Assembly (NCBI RefSeq): GCF_029931775.1
Contig: NC_079312.1
Span: 11,725,821-11,789,820 of the forward strand
Source: Euleptes europaea
Taxonomy: Eukaryota > Chordata > Lepidosauria > Squamata > Sphaerodactylidae
Direction: 5' to 3'
DNA length: 64,000 bases
Part shown: one piece after another, positions 55,375 through 64,000 of the stretch
Numbering within the stretch: position 1 is the first letter of the stretch
How the letters are laid out: each line of letters begins with the position of its first letter
The notes under the pieces: generated by a model
What the model saw: the letters and a program-made list of their open reading frames with translations, nothing else
Databases searched by the model: none
What the model was told of the DNA's origin: nothing
Program-made: the position numbers and the translations under genes

Positions 55375-56010
55375 ATGTATGCTTCCCAATGGGGAACCAG
55401 AGAGCTTACATCATTCTTCTCTCCAGGATTATATCCTTACAACCACCATCTTGTGACAGGTTAGGCTGAGGGAGGATCATTGGCCCATGTGGTGAACAAA
55501 GTGGATGGAGAGGGAGCTTTTTCTCCATTTTCCATAATACTAGAACTCTGGGGCACCCAATGAAGTTGATGGGCAGCAGATTCAGGACAGACAAAAGGAA
55601 ACACTTCTTTAGCCAATGAGTAATTAAATTGTGGAATTTGTTACCAGTGGATGTAGTGAAGGCAACAAGCATAGCTGACTTTAAAAGGGGATTAGACAGA
55701 TTCATAGAGGAGAGGTCCATCAGTGTCTATTAGACCAGGTGAGTAAAGGGAACTTCCATATCCAGAGGCCGTCAACCCCTGAAACACAGTGCTAGGAGAA
55801 AGCGACAGGGGAGAGTTGCCCTCCAGGGCAACTGGTTGGCCACTGTGTGAAACAGGAAGTTGGACTAGATGAACTGCTCACCTTATCCAACAGGGCTCTT
55901 CTTATGTTTTTAAGGTTTCCCATTGAGTTTTCATGGCAGAGAAGGGATTTGAACCTGGGTCTCCCAGATCCTAGTCTGACACACTGGCCACTTCACCATG
56001 GTGGCTATTA
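55375..56010 (-). mobile_element. tRNA SINE split by a CR1 insertion
   Basis: SINE body at about 55395-55490 (GTGACAGGTTAGGCTGAGG) and head at about 55915-56010 (GATTTGAACCTGGGTCTCCC). Between them is a plus-strand CR1 3' portion (CAATGAGTAATTAAATTGTG, ending AACAGGGCTCTTCTTATG). Confidence 0.75.
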
Positions 56011-56169
56011 CAGCTAAGGCAAAGCAGATGCTCTACTACAAGGAGTCACATATGAGAAACAAATTTCACTGTCATCTGCAGAACATCAGGTCTGAATTTA
56101 TCGGCCCTACACACATTTTCTCTCCCTACTGAATGTTAAAGACTCTGGAGAGTCTAAGCACAGAACAGC

Positions 56170-56905
56170 TGCTGGGCTCTAGGACTGCCAGGTCAGGGTT
56201 AGAAAATTCCTGGAGATTTGGAGGAGAAGCCTGGGGAGGGCAGGGTTTGGTGAGGGGAGAGAGCTCAGTTGGGGTGTAATGCCATAAATTAATAGAACCA
56301 TAGAGTTGGAAGGGGCCATACAGGCCATCTAGCCCAACCCCGTTTGATGCAGGATCAGCCCAAAGCATCCATGAAAAGTGTTTGTCCAGCCTCTGTTTAA
56401 AGACTGCTAGTGAGGGGAGCTCACCACCTCCCTAGGTAGCCGATTCCACTGTGGAGCAACTCTTACTGTAAAAATTTCCCCCTAATATCCAGCTGGTACG
56501 TTTCTGCCCACAATTTAAACCCATTATTGCGAGTCCTATCCTCTGCTGCCAACAGGAACAGCTCTCTGCCCTGCTCTGACAGCCCTTCAGATACTTCAAG
56601 AGAGCAATCATGACCCCCTCAGCCTCCTCTTGTCCAGACTAAACATTCCCAACTCCCTCAGCCTTTCCTCGTTGCTCTGCTATGCTCCCGCTCCATTCTA
56701 TCAACATCCTTTTTGAAGTGTGGCCTCCAGAACTACATACATTACTACAGGTGCAGCCTGACCAAAGTGGTGTTCAGCAGGATTATGACATCCACCCTCC
56801 AAAGCAGCCATTTTCTCCAGGGGAACTGATCTCTGTCAGCTGGAGATGAGCTGTAATTCTGGGAGATCTCCAGATCCCACCTGGAGCCTGGCAACCCTAT
56901 TGGGT
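56170..56905 (-). mobile_element. hAT MITE (family 1) split by CR1
   Basis: MITE halves at about 56175-56285 and 56775-56905 (TAGGACTGCCAGG, CTGGCAACCCTA). The CR1 3' portion at about 56290-56770 (minus, AACCATAGAGTTGGAAGGGG start) sits in the AATGCCATA part. Confidence 0.75.
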
Positions 56906-56962
56906 CCCAAAAGGGAAAGATAGAGCCACAGCTGAGCCTACACCAAGAATGAACATTCTTAC

Positions 56963-57083
56963 CTAGCAGGCTTCTATCCGGATCATCTTCCTGCTTGGTT
57001 TCCATACAGAATTGCCTCTGCTTGCTCTCAGACGGATCGTGGCCTGCTTCAGAAACACTCCCAGATGCCTTTTCCAAGAGTAC
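56963..57083 (-). CDS. SCAN-ZNF gene D, linker exon (121 nt)
   Basis: CACAGCAG acceptor, CTAG|GTAAGA donor. Reads VLLEKASGSVSEAGHDPSES then KQRQFCMETKQEDDPDRSLL. Same length and phases as in A and C. Confidence 0.88.
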
Positions 57084-57116
57084 CTGCTGTGGCATAGAGG
57101 GACCCTTTAAGGGCAC

Positions 57117-57960
57117 AGCTGTGGCAGTTGCAATAATATCACAACTTTTTTCGTGCTAAATTTGCAACTTAACTGAGAGTTCAGGCACTTTTCAACTGTC
57201 ATGAACTCTGATGCTTAGAGCTACTTTCATCTTGGACAGTTAATTGAAACATTTCCAGAAAAGTTAGACTAATTGCTTTTTCATAGAGATTAAGAGTTGA
57301 GATTTTGCCTTCTTATCTTGCTATATCAGATATAATTCACATGCACATGCTGATTGGCTTATTTGCACATGTTGATTATATCATATTTAGTTATGAACCA
57401 GTCAGTTATGTAGACAATAACCATATGATAGATCAGATTTAGAGAAAGAGATTTTTTCGATAAATATGTGTTCATGTAACCAGCAAATCAGATTTCTCTG
57501 GATGGAAGTCTCAGAAGAAGATTAGGTGTGGTTTCTTGGTGGGTAGCTTTTTTTTAAAAAAATATAAAACCCTAAAAGCAGTGACACAAAAACAGAAACC
57601 TGATTTACTTTTAAAACTATTCTTTGCTAGGAACTTTGATATGTTTAGCATTTATCTTCACAGCAATTGTATAGTTAATTTTTTCATGCCTGTACTTTTT
57701 TCTGTCTTGCTCAATAAAAATGATCTTTTCTTTTCTCTATAAAAGATAAAAGTTTCTACAGGTAGTCTGCCTGGTTTGCTGGTTAATAGCTCAGAGAACC
57801 AAACTCTACCCCCTTACTCTTTTGTATTATCAGAATTAATATTGTTAATCACCTTTAATTGATAAATCCTGGAGAACTCTGCTGCTAAACAGTTTTGCAC
57901 AGGCAAAGCCTTTACAATTGTTTAGTCCTGATCCTCTAATAGGATGCGGAAAGGAATCTC
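57117..57960. other. A/T-rich insertion in gene D intron
   Basis: Paralogous intron sequence ends near 57116, about 33 bp upstream of the linker acceptor, and this A/T-rich stretch begins. It contains AATAAA near 57713 and TATAAAAG near 57739. No family is recognised and no open frame of note is present. Confidence 0.3.
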
Positions 57961-58737
57961 TCAGTACACAGCAGCGGGGGGGGGGGAGGCAGAAGGGAGG
58001 GTTCTGCTCTCTACCCTGAGCGTAGCAGCTCCATTGCTATGGATGAATCATGGACAGTGTCTTAGAAGTCATCTAGACCAACCCCCTGATCAATACATGA
58101 AATCCAAAGATACAGCAGGCCTTGACAAATATTCTTTGAATCTAGGAGCCAGCCCAGAAATGTAGGATACGTTTTTCATGTAATAAATGAAAAATTTAAT
58201 AATTTAATTAAAACAGAGAGAGGAGGAGGAAGAGAGTACCTTTGGCAAGAATACCTTTCCTATGGGAGACTGTTTTTCCTGAGTTTTCTGAGTTTTGTTT
58301 GGTTTAATGGCCCTTCTGATTTCATTTCTGGAATAGCCGTTTGCTATCAGTGCATGATTTAGATGATTAATTTATTCCTTGAGAAACTGTGGTTCACAGA
58401 TCTGTCTTGCATGGTCCATTAACGTTTTGATTATTCCTCTTTTCTGTCGGGGGTGGTGGTTGGAGTTTTTGTGTAAGTAGCGATCTGCGTGAGTTGGTTT
58501 CTGGTAGACCTTGTGACTTTCAATTAGGTCACGTTAATGGACTGGGCAAGACGGATCTGTGAACCACAGTTTCTCAAGGAAGAAATTAATAATCTAAATC
58601 ACGCACTGCTAGCAAACGGCTATTCCAGAAATGAAATCAGAAGGGCCATTAAACCAAACAAAACTCAGAAAACTCAGGAAAAACAGTCTCCCATAGGAAA
58701 GGTATTCTTGCCATTTATTAAATGAGTCACTGATAGG

Positions 58738-59208
58738 ATGGAGAAACTTTTGAAAAAACATAACCTACAAACAGTGTTTAAACCCACCAAGAAAATACAA
58801 CAGATGCTACGATCAGCAAAAGACAAAAGAGACCCCCTCACCTCTGCAGGAGTATATCGTATACCTTGTAGTTGTGGACAAGTTTACATCGGGACCACAC
58901 AACGCAGCATACAAACAAGGATAAAAGAACATGAAAGATACTACAGACTTGGCCAACCTGAGAAATCAGCAGTGGCTGAACATGGACTGACCCAAACAGG
59001 ACACAGGGTCTTATTCCAAGACACTGAAAGACTGGACAATTCTACCAACTATTTTGTCAGATTGCACAGAGAAGCCATTGAAATTCATAAACATCAGCAC
59101 AACTTTAACAGAAAAGAAGAGAGTTTAAGAATGAATAAGGCTTGGCTTCATGTCCTGAAAACCTCCAGACTAACAAAGACTACAGTCCACAATAGCCATG
59201 CAGATTAG
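58738..59208 (+). CDS. Penelope-like GIY-YIG endonuclease domain
   Basis: An open frame of 156 codons with GVYRIPCSCGQVYIGTTQRS (the GIY...YIG core), then the conserved arginine and EH region (QTRIKEHERYYRLG), GLTQTGHRVLF and a final EAIEIHKHQHNFNRKEE. This nuclease nicks target DNA to prime reverse transcription in Penelope-like elements. The upstream frame (58537-58725, MDWARRICEPQFLKEEINNL) carries the end of the RT and is separated by a stop, so the element is not intact. ATG at 58738 is simply the first in the frame. Confidence 0.85.
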   Translation: MEKLLKKHNLQTVFKPTKKIQQMLRSAKDKRDPLTSAGVYRIPCSCGQVYIGTTQRSIQTRIKEHERYYRLGQPEKSAVAEHGLTQTGHRVLFQDTERLDNSTNYFVRLHREAIEIHKHQHNFNRKEESLRMNKAWLHVLKTSRLTKTTVHNSHAD

Positions 59209-59433
59209 CTTTGGATTCCACATGTTAACAGATCACTTCAGGATACAATGGTTCCATATTAACATACCGCACCCTCATTAGCACATTATCTTGATACTTA
59301 CAGGACAATGATTAGCACATTACCTTTGATACTTTTTGCAGGACAATGACTCAGCTCAAACCCAAACCCATTCTGACTATATATTACTCTTCCTACACAC
59401 TTGACACTGAGAGACACTGTCCTTCAGTGTTCC

Positions 59434-59476
59434 TCCTCTGAAGATGCCTGCCACAGCTGCTGGCGAAACGTCAGGA
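59434..59476 (+). ncRNA. hammerhead-ribozyme-like motif in the Penelope tail
   Basis: Order seen: TCCT (stem I 5'), CTGAAGA (matches CUGANGA), GCC...GGC (stem II), GAAAC, GTC (cleavage triplet), AGGA (stem I 3', pairs with TCCT). Stem III has no loop, but ACGT is self-complementary, so a dimer form as known for other Penelope ribozymes would be needed. Activity is not shown. Confidence 0.55.
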
Positions 59477-59530
59477 AAGAAAATACCAAGACCACGGTCA
59501 CACAGCCCGGATAACCTACAAGAACCAATG

Positions 59531-59942
59531 ATTTAATATTTGCTTATATGTTTTGTATATTTGCCACCTTGTGGACCCTGATTGGGTAGAAAGGCAGCAT
59601 AAAATAAACAAACAAACCAATTCCATGAGGGAGAGATCAGAGCTGAATTTCTTTTAGAAGTAATAGAACTTCTGAGGATCTTCTGTAGGGGGCCAATTCC
59701 CCCCCCCCCTAAAAATCCTGCATCAACCTGGCTCACACAGAACTGACCATCCAGCATTTGGGGGGGAAAGCTGAGTGAGGATTCGAATCCAGATCTTTCC
59801 AGGCAAAATCCGGCACTTTGGCCTCTATACCACATTATGGCCTGCAGCTCCTCCTCACTGTCCTAAGTCGGATAGACGTGTTACCCCTACTCCACCTGAG
59901 GCCCTGCTACTATATAGAAACAACACAATGAATTAGCCTCAC
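59531..59942. other. intron of gene D
   Basis: A minus-strand tRNA SINE head near 59765-59840 (GAGGATTCGAATCCAG) and an A-rich tail near 59600. Otherwise unrecognised. Confidence 0.4.
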
Positions 59943-60674
59943 CTGTTGTTCCTGCCTTTTGGGTTCTCTCTGCCTCAAGAGGAATTCCTCAGCCAGGGCC
60001 ACTGCCTGGGAGCAGCTTTCAGGGCCGCTCTCCCTCACTTGGCTCTGGATCTCCTGGGGCAGGACACTCAGCAGCTGCTCCAGGATCAAGAGCTCCAAGA
60101 TCTGCTCCTTGCTGTGATTCTCCACTCTCAGCCACCGATGACAGAGTTCCTGGAGCTGGCTGTACGTCCCTCTCGGCCCATCTGACTCCTGGTAGCAGAA
60201 GTGCCTAAAGTGTTGGCGAATCTTCTCCCTGCTGATGGCATCCCCTCTCAAGATGACTGCCTTTACTTTCCCATAATCCTCTCTGTCTCTGGCCCCCATA
60301 CTGATAAAGGCCTGCTCGGCATCTCCACTGAGGGCTGGGAGGAGTTGGGTCACCCACTCTTCCTTGGGCCACCGGCAGGCTTCAGCCACTTGTTCGAAGG
60401 AGGCCAGAAACGCCTTGGCATCTTCCCAGGGTGAAGGTTTCTCTGGCAAGGGTGGGACTGTCCTTTGGGACCAAGGAGAGTCCACTGACCTGAGGAACTC
60501 CTGCCACTGGACTTCCCACTGCTGAAGGGAACCCTCACCTGGTTCCTGTTTAATTCGTTCTCCTGGTCTCCTTTGCAGGAAGTCTTTAACATAACCAACC
60601 TGGAGGACGTGAGGGGATTTTTCCAACCCCCTCCTGAAGATGGGTCTCAAATGTTCTTGTTCCTCCATTCTCAT
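59943..60674 (-). CDS. SCAN-ZNF gene D, SCAN exon (first coding exon)
   Basis: Intact 244-codon exon from ATG at 60674 (a second ATG two codons later) to donor GGAACAACAG|GTGAGG. Residues 1-80 are a variable head (HVLQVGYVKDFLQRRPGERI). About 84-148 is helical ([47 protein letters not shown]). About 150-236 is the SCAN domain ([38 protein letters not shown]). It has a longer, charged C-terminal end (REPKRQEQQ) than gene A. With the linker, the 99-nt exon and the fingers it makes a predicted 552-residue transcription factor. A CTATAG acceptor lies about 40 bp upstream, so the 5' UTR is split. Confidence 0.92.
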
Positions 60675-60711
60675 CGTTGGGTGACCTCACGAGTTTCACG
60701 GCACAAAACTA

Positions 60712-61589
60712 TAGAAAATTTGATATAAACAACCATGCTGATCCTTGATTTAAAAAAAGGGAAGCGCAGACAATAAAACATTTTTAAAAGAGTGACCCTC
60801 TGGTCTGCCAACTGCCATTAAAAAAAAATCAGCCGTTTTTCTAATAATCTGAATATTATGGGACAGTTTTGTTTGTATGCTATTGCCTGTTTTGTAGATG
60901 TGTGATTTCACAATTGTAACAAACTTAATTTGTGAAATGTATAACGTTTACAAATTCACAAAATATACTGTTTCATACAAATTTTGTTTAAAAGAAGTAA
61001 CGATAAAAGCTTGCTATGCATCTTTTCTATTACAAAAGTACATTTTTTGTCTATGCTATATAAATCCATATTACATTTCTATCCAGCAGTTCAACATAAA
61101 TCCATACAATGAACTATTCCTCTCCATTTGAATTGCCCCTTTTTGAGTCTTGAGAACTTTGTAAGTTAACCATGTTATGTTACAAATATCTTATACCCTT
61201 TCTAACCAGTTTTTTTCCCATAACAACGTTAATACAGTATGAATGTAAGATGCCCCCTCCCAAAATCTTATACACAAATCTTTTTTAAAAAAAGTATTGG
61301 ACATAATTGTAACTTGTATGCAAAATTAAGACAACCCCTTCCTTTTTATTTTTATGGCATACCCGGGGGTGGGGGCAAGTCTTCCATTCAAATAAATATT
61401 GTAGCAGTTAGAATTGTTAAAGTTATTAGTAGTTTATCTTTCAGAACTCGTGGCTCAAGTAAGTGAGCCACTCCACTGGAAAGACAAGTGGTTCTCACAC
61501 ACACTCTAGATGGGGAGAAGAGACCCAAAGGTTGTTGAGGACACTGGCTCTGACCACTGAGGGCTGCTCATCGTCCTCTGCCTGCTGGA
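60712..61589. other. 5' intron of gene D, A/T-rich
   Basis: No exon or known repeat recognised. Long A/T-rich stretches. Confidence 0.35.
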
Positions 61590-61815
61590 TAGGAACTGTC
61601 AACTCTGGGTTGGGAAATTTCTGGAGATGGGGGTGGGGGGCGGAACCTGGGGAGGGTTTGGGTTGGGGATAAGAGGGACGTCAGCAGGGTATAATGTCAT
61701 GGAGTCCACCTTCCAAAGCAGCCACTTTCTCCAGGGGAAGGAACTGATCTCTGTTATCTGGAAATCAATGGTAAGTGTGGGAGATCTCCAGGCCCTACCT
61801 GGAGAGCGGCAACCC
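61590..61815 (+). mobile_element. hAT MITE (family 1), diverged ends
   Basis: Family body GGAGTCCACCTTCCAAAGCA and TGGGAGATCTCCAGGCCC; terminal bases eroded. Confidence 0.6.
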
Positions 61816-61965
61816 CAGATGCTGGGGAAGGAATACAGTAGGAACTGCATGGATGGGATCAGAATCAATGGGGAAGGCAGGAGTTGTGGGGAGCCCTTTC
61901 TCCCTCCACCCAATTTCCTGCCCTGCTGCTGCCTCCCACCCCCCACCTTCCCCCTCTTCTCTCAC

Positions 61966-62125
61966 CTCCCTAATCCCGGCTCTCTTCCTCCTCCTCCTCT
62001 TTCTGTGCATCCAAAGGACATTCAAAACAAATCCTTCCCTTCTAAAACAGGAAAAGAGCCTCCACTGCTATTATTGTTTAGCCTCTTTTCTCTCCTGCTC
62101 TCTCTAGGAAGCCAAGCTCGGTCAA
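61966..62125 (-). promoter_or_regulatory. gene D first-exon/promoter module
   Basis: On the minus strand the core reads GGGTTAAGTTGACCGAGCT then TGGCTTCCTAGAGAGAGCAG; a donor GGGAG|GTGAGAGA may end it near 61966. The part downstream of the core is more diverged than in A-C. The upstream flank (62130-62160) has several CpGs. Confidence 0.4.
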
Positions 62126-62244
62126 CTTAACCCTTGTTGAAACGCTGCAAGCGCGGGACGGCGACTGTCCGGAGGGGGCAGCCGAGTGAGTCTCAGTTTG
62201 CAGAAAATGAGCAGGCGTCTTTTGGCACTTGTGAGAGGAACAAG

Positions 62245-62334
62245 ATCTTACTTCCAGCATAAACTGGATCTTACTTCCAGCATAAACTGGATCTTACTTC
62301 CAGCATAAACTGGATCTTACTTCCAGCATAAACT
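62245..62334 (+). repeat. 23-bp tandem repeat, four units
   Basis: ATCTTACTTCCAGCATAAAC plus TGG repeated almost without change; the last unit is cut short. Lies about 120 bp upstream of the gene D core. Confidence 0.9.
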
Positions 62335-62400
62335 TTGTGGGTCCATCCCACAAAAGCCGGCACTGAACGGCCTCTGGGATGAGCTCCACAAAGTAATTCG

Positions 62401-62433
62401 TATTCATTCATTCATTCATTCATTCATTCATTC

Positions 62434-62509
<76 letters not shown>

Positions 62510-62511
62510 TC
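62401..62511 (+). repeat. (ATTC)n followed by (CTTT)n microsatellite
   Basis: About eight ATTC units then about twenty CTTT units. Confidence 0.95.
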
Positions 62512-62519
62512 GCTTTTTG

Positions 62520-62775
62520 GTATGCTGTAGCTCAGGGGCAGAGTATTCGTTTTGTGTGCAAAAGGCCCCAGGTTCAATCTCCAATTAGGGTTGCCACCTC
62601 CGGGTTGGGAAATACCTGGAGATTGGGGGGGGGGGAGTGGAGCCCGAGGGGGCGGGGTTTGGGGAGGGGAAGGACTTCAGTGGGGTATAATGCTATATAG
62701 TCCACAGGTGAACTGATCTGTCACCTGGAGATCAGTTGTAACCCCAGGAGATCTCCAGCCACCACCTGGAGGTTA
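62520..62775 (+). mobile_element. SINE head followed by hAT MITE (family 1)
   Basis: tRNA-like head GTAGCTCAGGGGCAGAG with CAGGTTCAATCTCC to about 62585, then TAGGGTTGCCACCTCC to CCACCTGGAGGTTAAG. Confidence 0.65.
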
Positions 62776-62779
62776 AGCA

Positions 62780-63300
62780 GTCAAAAATCAACACCTCTGC
62801 ACCATTACCTAAGGTTAGAAAATAAGTACAGGAATAGGCTGATAACAATGTGTAATGTCAAAAGTATATTGAATGTAACAACGTGCTACCAAGCCAATTG
62901 CATATATACAACAAAGTATTTCTCAGTTCTGAGCGTATAACAACGTGCTAACAAGCCAATTGCATATGTACAAAAGTATTTCTCAGTCCTGGTACAGTAA
63001 CAATCAATCCGAGGTCGATGTCTTCAAGTGAAGAAAGGTAGAAAGGGATACTATCGTTTCAGTTCTTCCTCAGTCCCGTTTATATATTGATGTCAAAATG
63101 TACTCATTTCAATATAAGCTTCTGTAGCTTCAAAAATTTCCATAGACTTTTAAGCATAACCCTTTTAGGGACAAAATAGCAACCGTGTGTATTTTTTAGC
63201 TTATCTATTCCAACATCAGGCTATCAATTGAAACAAGATTGCACAGACAAATTTACAGTTTCTACGTTCCCAAATGGGATACAAGTTGTAGCAACCGTAT
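62780..63300 (-). mobile_element. retroelement tail with 62-bp tandem repeat and hammerhead-like motif
   Basis: Two 62-bp units (62877-62938, 62939-63000) share AACAACGTGCTA and AGCCAATTGCATAT. On the minus strand at about 63045-63080 there is GGGA, CTGAGGA, AGAACT, GAAAC, GATA, GTA, TCCC: a hammerhead order with a 4-bp stem I. The parent family is not certain; Penelope-like is the best guess. Confidence 0.5.
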
Positions 63301-63660
63301 CAGCAACCGTATCTCCAGTGGAAAGGATCAAGTAGTGCCTGGTGGGAAAGACCTAGGGTTACCAACCTCCAAGTGGCACCTGGAATTCTTCTGCCATTAC
63401 AATTGATCTCCAGATGACCCAGATCATTTCCCCTGGAGAAAATGGCTGCTTTGGAGGGTGGACTCTACAACAATATACACTACTAAGGTCCCTCCCCTCA
63501 CCAAACTCTACCCTCCGCAGGCTGTACCTCCAAAATCTCCAGGTATTTCCCAGCCCAGAGTTGGCAACCCTAGAAAGACTTCTGCTTGAGACCCCAGAAG
63601 AGTGGCCTCCAGTCAGAGTAGACAAGACTAAGCTTAACAGGCCAAAGGTCTGAATTAGTA
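63301..63660 (+). mobile_element. tRNA SINE body split by hAT MITE (family 1)
   Basis: The MITE at 63354-63572 (TAGGGTTACCAACC to TTGGCAACCCTA) has flanks GAAAGACC and GAAAGACT. The host is the plus-strand second SINE type (CTCCAGTGGAAAGGATCAAG, GACTTCTGCTTGAGACCCC). Confidence 0.75.
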
Positions 63661-63685
63661 GATGTCAGCTTCATAGATTAGGAAG

Positions 63686-63835
63686 GGGCCGTGGCTCAGT
63701 GGCAGAGCATCTGCTTGACATGCAGAAGGTCCCAGATTCAATCCCCGGCACCTTCAGTGGAAAGGATCAGGTAGAAACTGATGGAAAAGACTCCAGAGAG
63801 CCACTGCCCATCAGAGTAAATGAGATAGGGCTATA
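63686..63835 (+). mobile_element. tRNA-derived SINE
   Basis: GGCTCAGTGGCAGAGCATCT (A-box side) and CAGATTCAATCCCCGGC (B-box side), then AAAGGATCAGGTAG body. Not a tRNA gene. Confidence 0.75.
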
Positions 63836-64000
63836 CTATACCATTCCACAACACCTCATATCTTTTAAGATTCCCAGATTTTACTTTCAAACAGATTTTA
63901 GCCACCTTAGTAGCCTAGTTTGGGCAGAAAGGCAGGATATAAATGTTGTAACTAAATAAACAGGAAGCTTGTTTACAGAAAGTTTGTTCTGAATGTTTAA

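Larger units (their letters stand above)
58235..59530 (+). mobile_element. Penelope-like element with inverted head-to-head copy
   Basis: The plus-strand part runs from about 58531 to 59530: end of the RT domain, linker, GIY-YIG endonuclease (58738-59208), 3' UTR and a tail with a hammerhead motif. The minus-strand part, about 58239-58530, repeats the RT end: QKPTHADRYLHKNSNHHPRQ followed by KRGIIKTLMDHARQI, the typical Penelope RT C-terminus. The two share about 180 bp as inverted arms. Such inverted 5' ends are a known habit of Penelope-like elements. It lies in the gene D intron between SCAN and linker exons. Confidence 0.88.

Noticed and set aside
62245-62334. CRISPR-like array
   Set aside because: Units are contiguous with no spacers; the genome is clearly eukaryotic.
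63686-63835. tRNA gene
   Set aside because: A/B-box-like sequences are present, but no cloverleaf is seen and the unit continues into a SINE body shared by several copies.

Overview
The window looks like amniote nuclear DNA, most likely from a squamate reptile (a lizard, possibly a gecko). The basis is the repeat mix: CR1, L2, L1 and RTE-BovB LINEs, Penelope-like elements, tRNA-derived SINEs of the Sauria type, 5S-rRNA-derived SINEs and many hAT-type MITEs, all around multi-exon SCAN/C2H2 zinc-finger genes. There are no bacterial-type operons, real tRNA/rRNA genes or CRISPR arrays. The species call is inference; the repeat and gene families are recognised from their sequence.

The host content is a cluster of four paralogous SCAN-zinc-finger genes. 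Gene A (minus) has its SCAN exon at 18121-18819, a linker exon at 16610-16730 and a finger exon at 5976-7077. Gene B (minus) has SCAN 31430-32153, a damaged linker 30785-30898 and fingers 26050-27305. Gene C (plus) has SCAN 37532-38260, linker 40498-40618 and fingers 42219-43135. Gene D (minus) has SCAN 59943-60674, linker 56963-57083, an extra 99-nt exon 54519-54617 and fingers 52177-52883. The linker is exactly 121 nt in A, C and D, and splice phases agree (0 then 1), giving predicted proteins of 588 aa (C) and 552 aa (D). A carries a one-base frameshift in its finger array and three degenerate fingers. B carries a one-base shift just after its only candidate start codon and has lost the normal 5' end of its linker. 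C and D look intact. Upstream of every gene lies a related block ending in a splice donor, read as a shared promoter/non-coding first exon that was copied with each gene. There are five such blocks for four genes.

The largest insertion is a complete-looking 5.9-kb Ty3/Gypsy chromovirus (9873-15793) lying antisense in the intron of gene A before its finger exon. Its two 397-bp LTRs are identical and it has a perfect 5-bp target duplication, so it is very young. The SCAN exons of the host genes appear to keep both halves of an old Gypsy-type Gag capsid, so a domesticated Gag and a fresh Gag lie in one gene.

The rest is dense, nested repeats: a 5'-truncated BovB LINE with an open RT frame (50892-52016), a head-to-head Penelope-like element with a GIY-YIG endonuclease (58235-59530), hammerhead-ribozyme-like motifs in three Penelope-type tails and a second such motif at about 63045-63080, a 449-bp near-perfect hairpin (29412-29860), an apparent L1/CR1 co-insertion (429-2149), and about a dozen copies of a hAT MITE with TAGGGTTGCCA ends.
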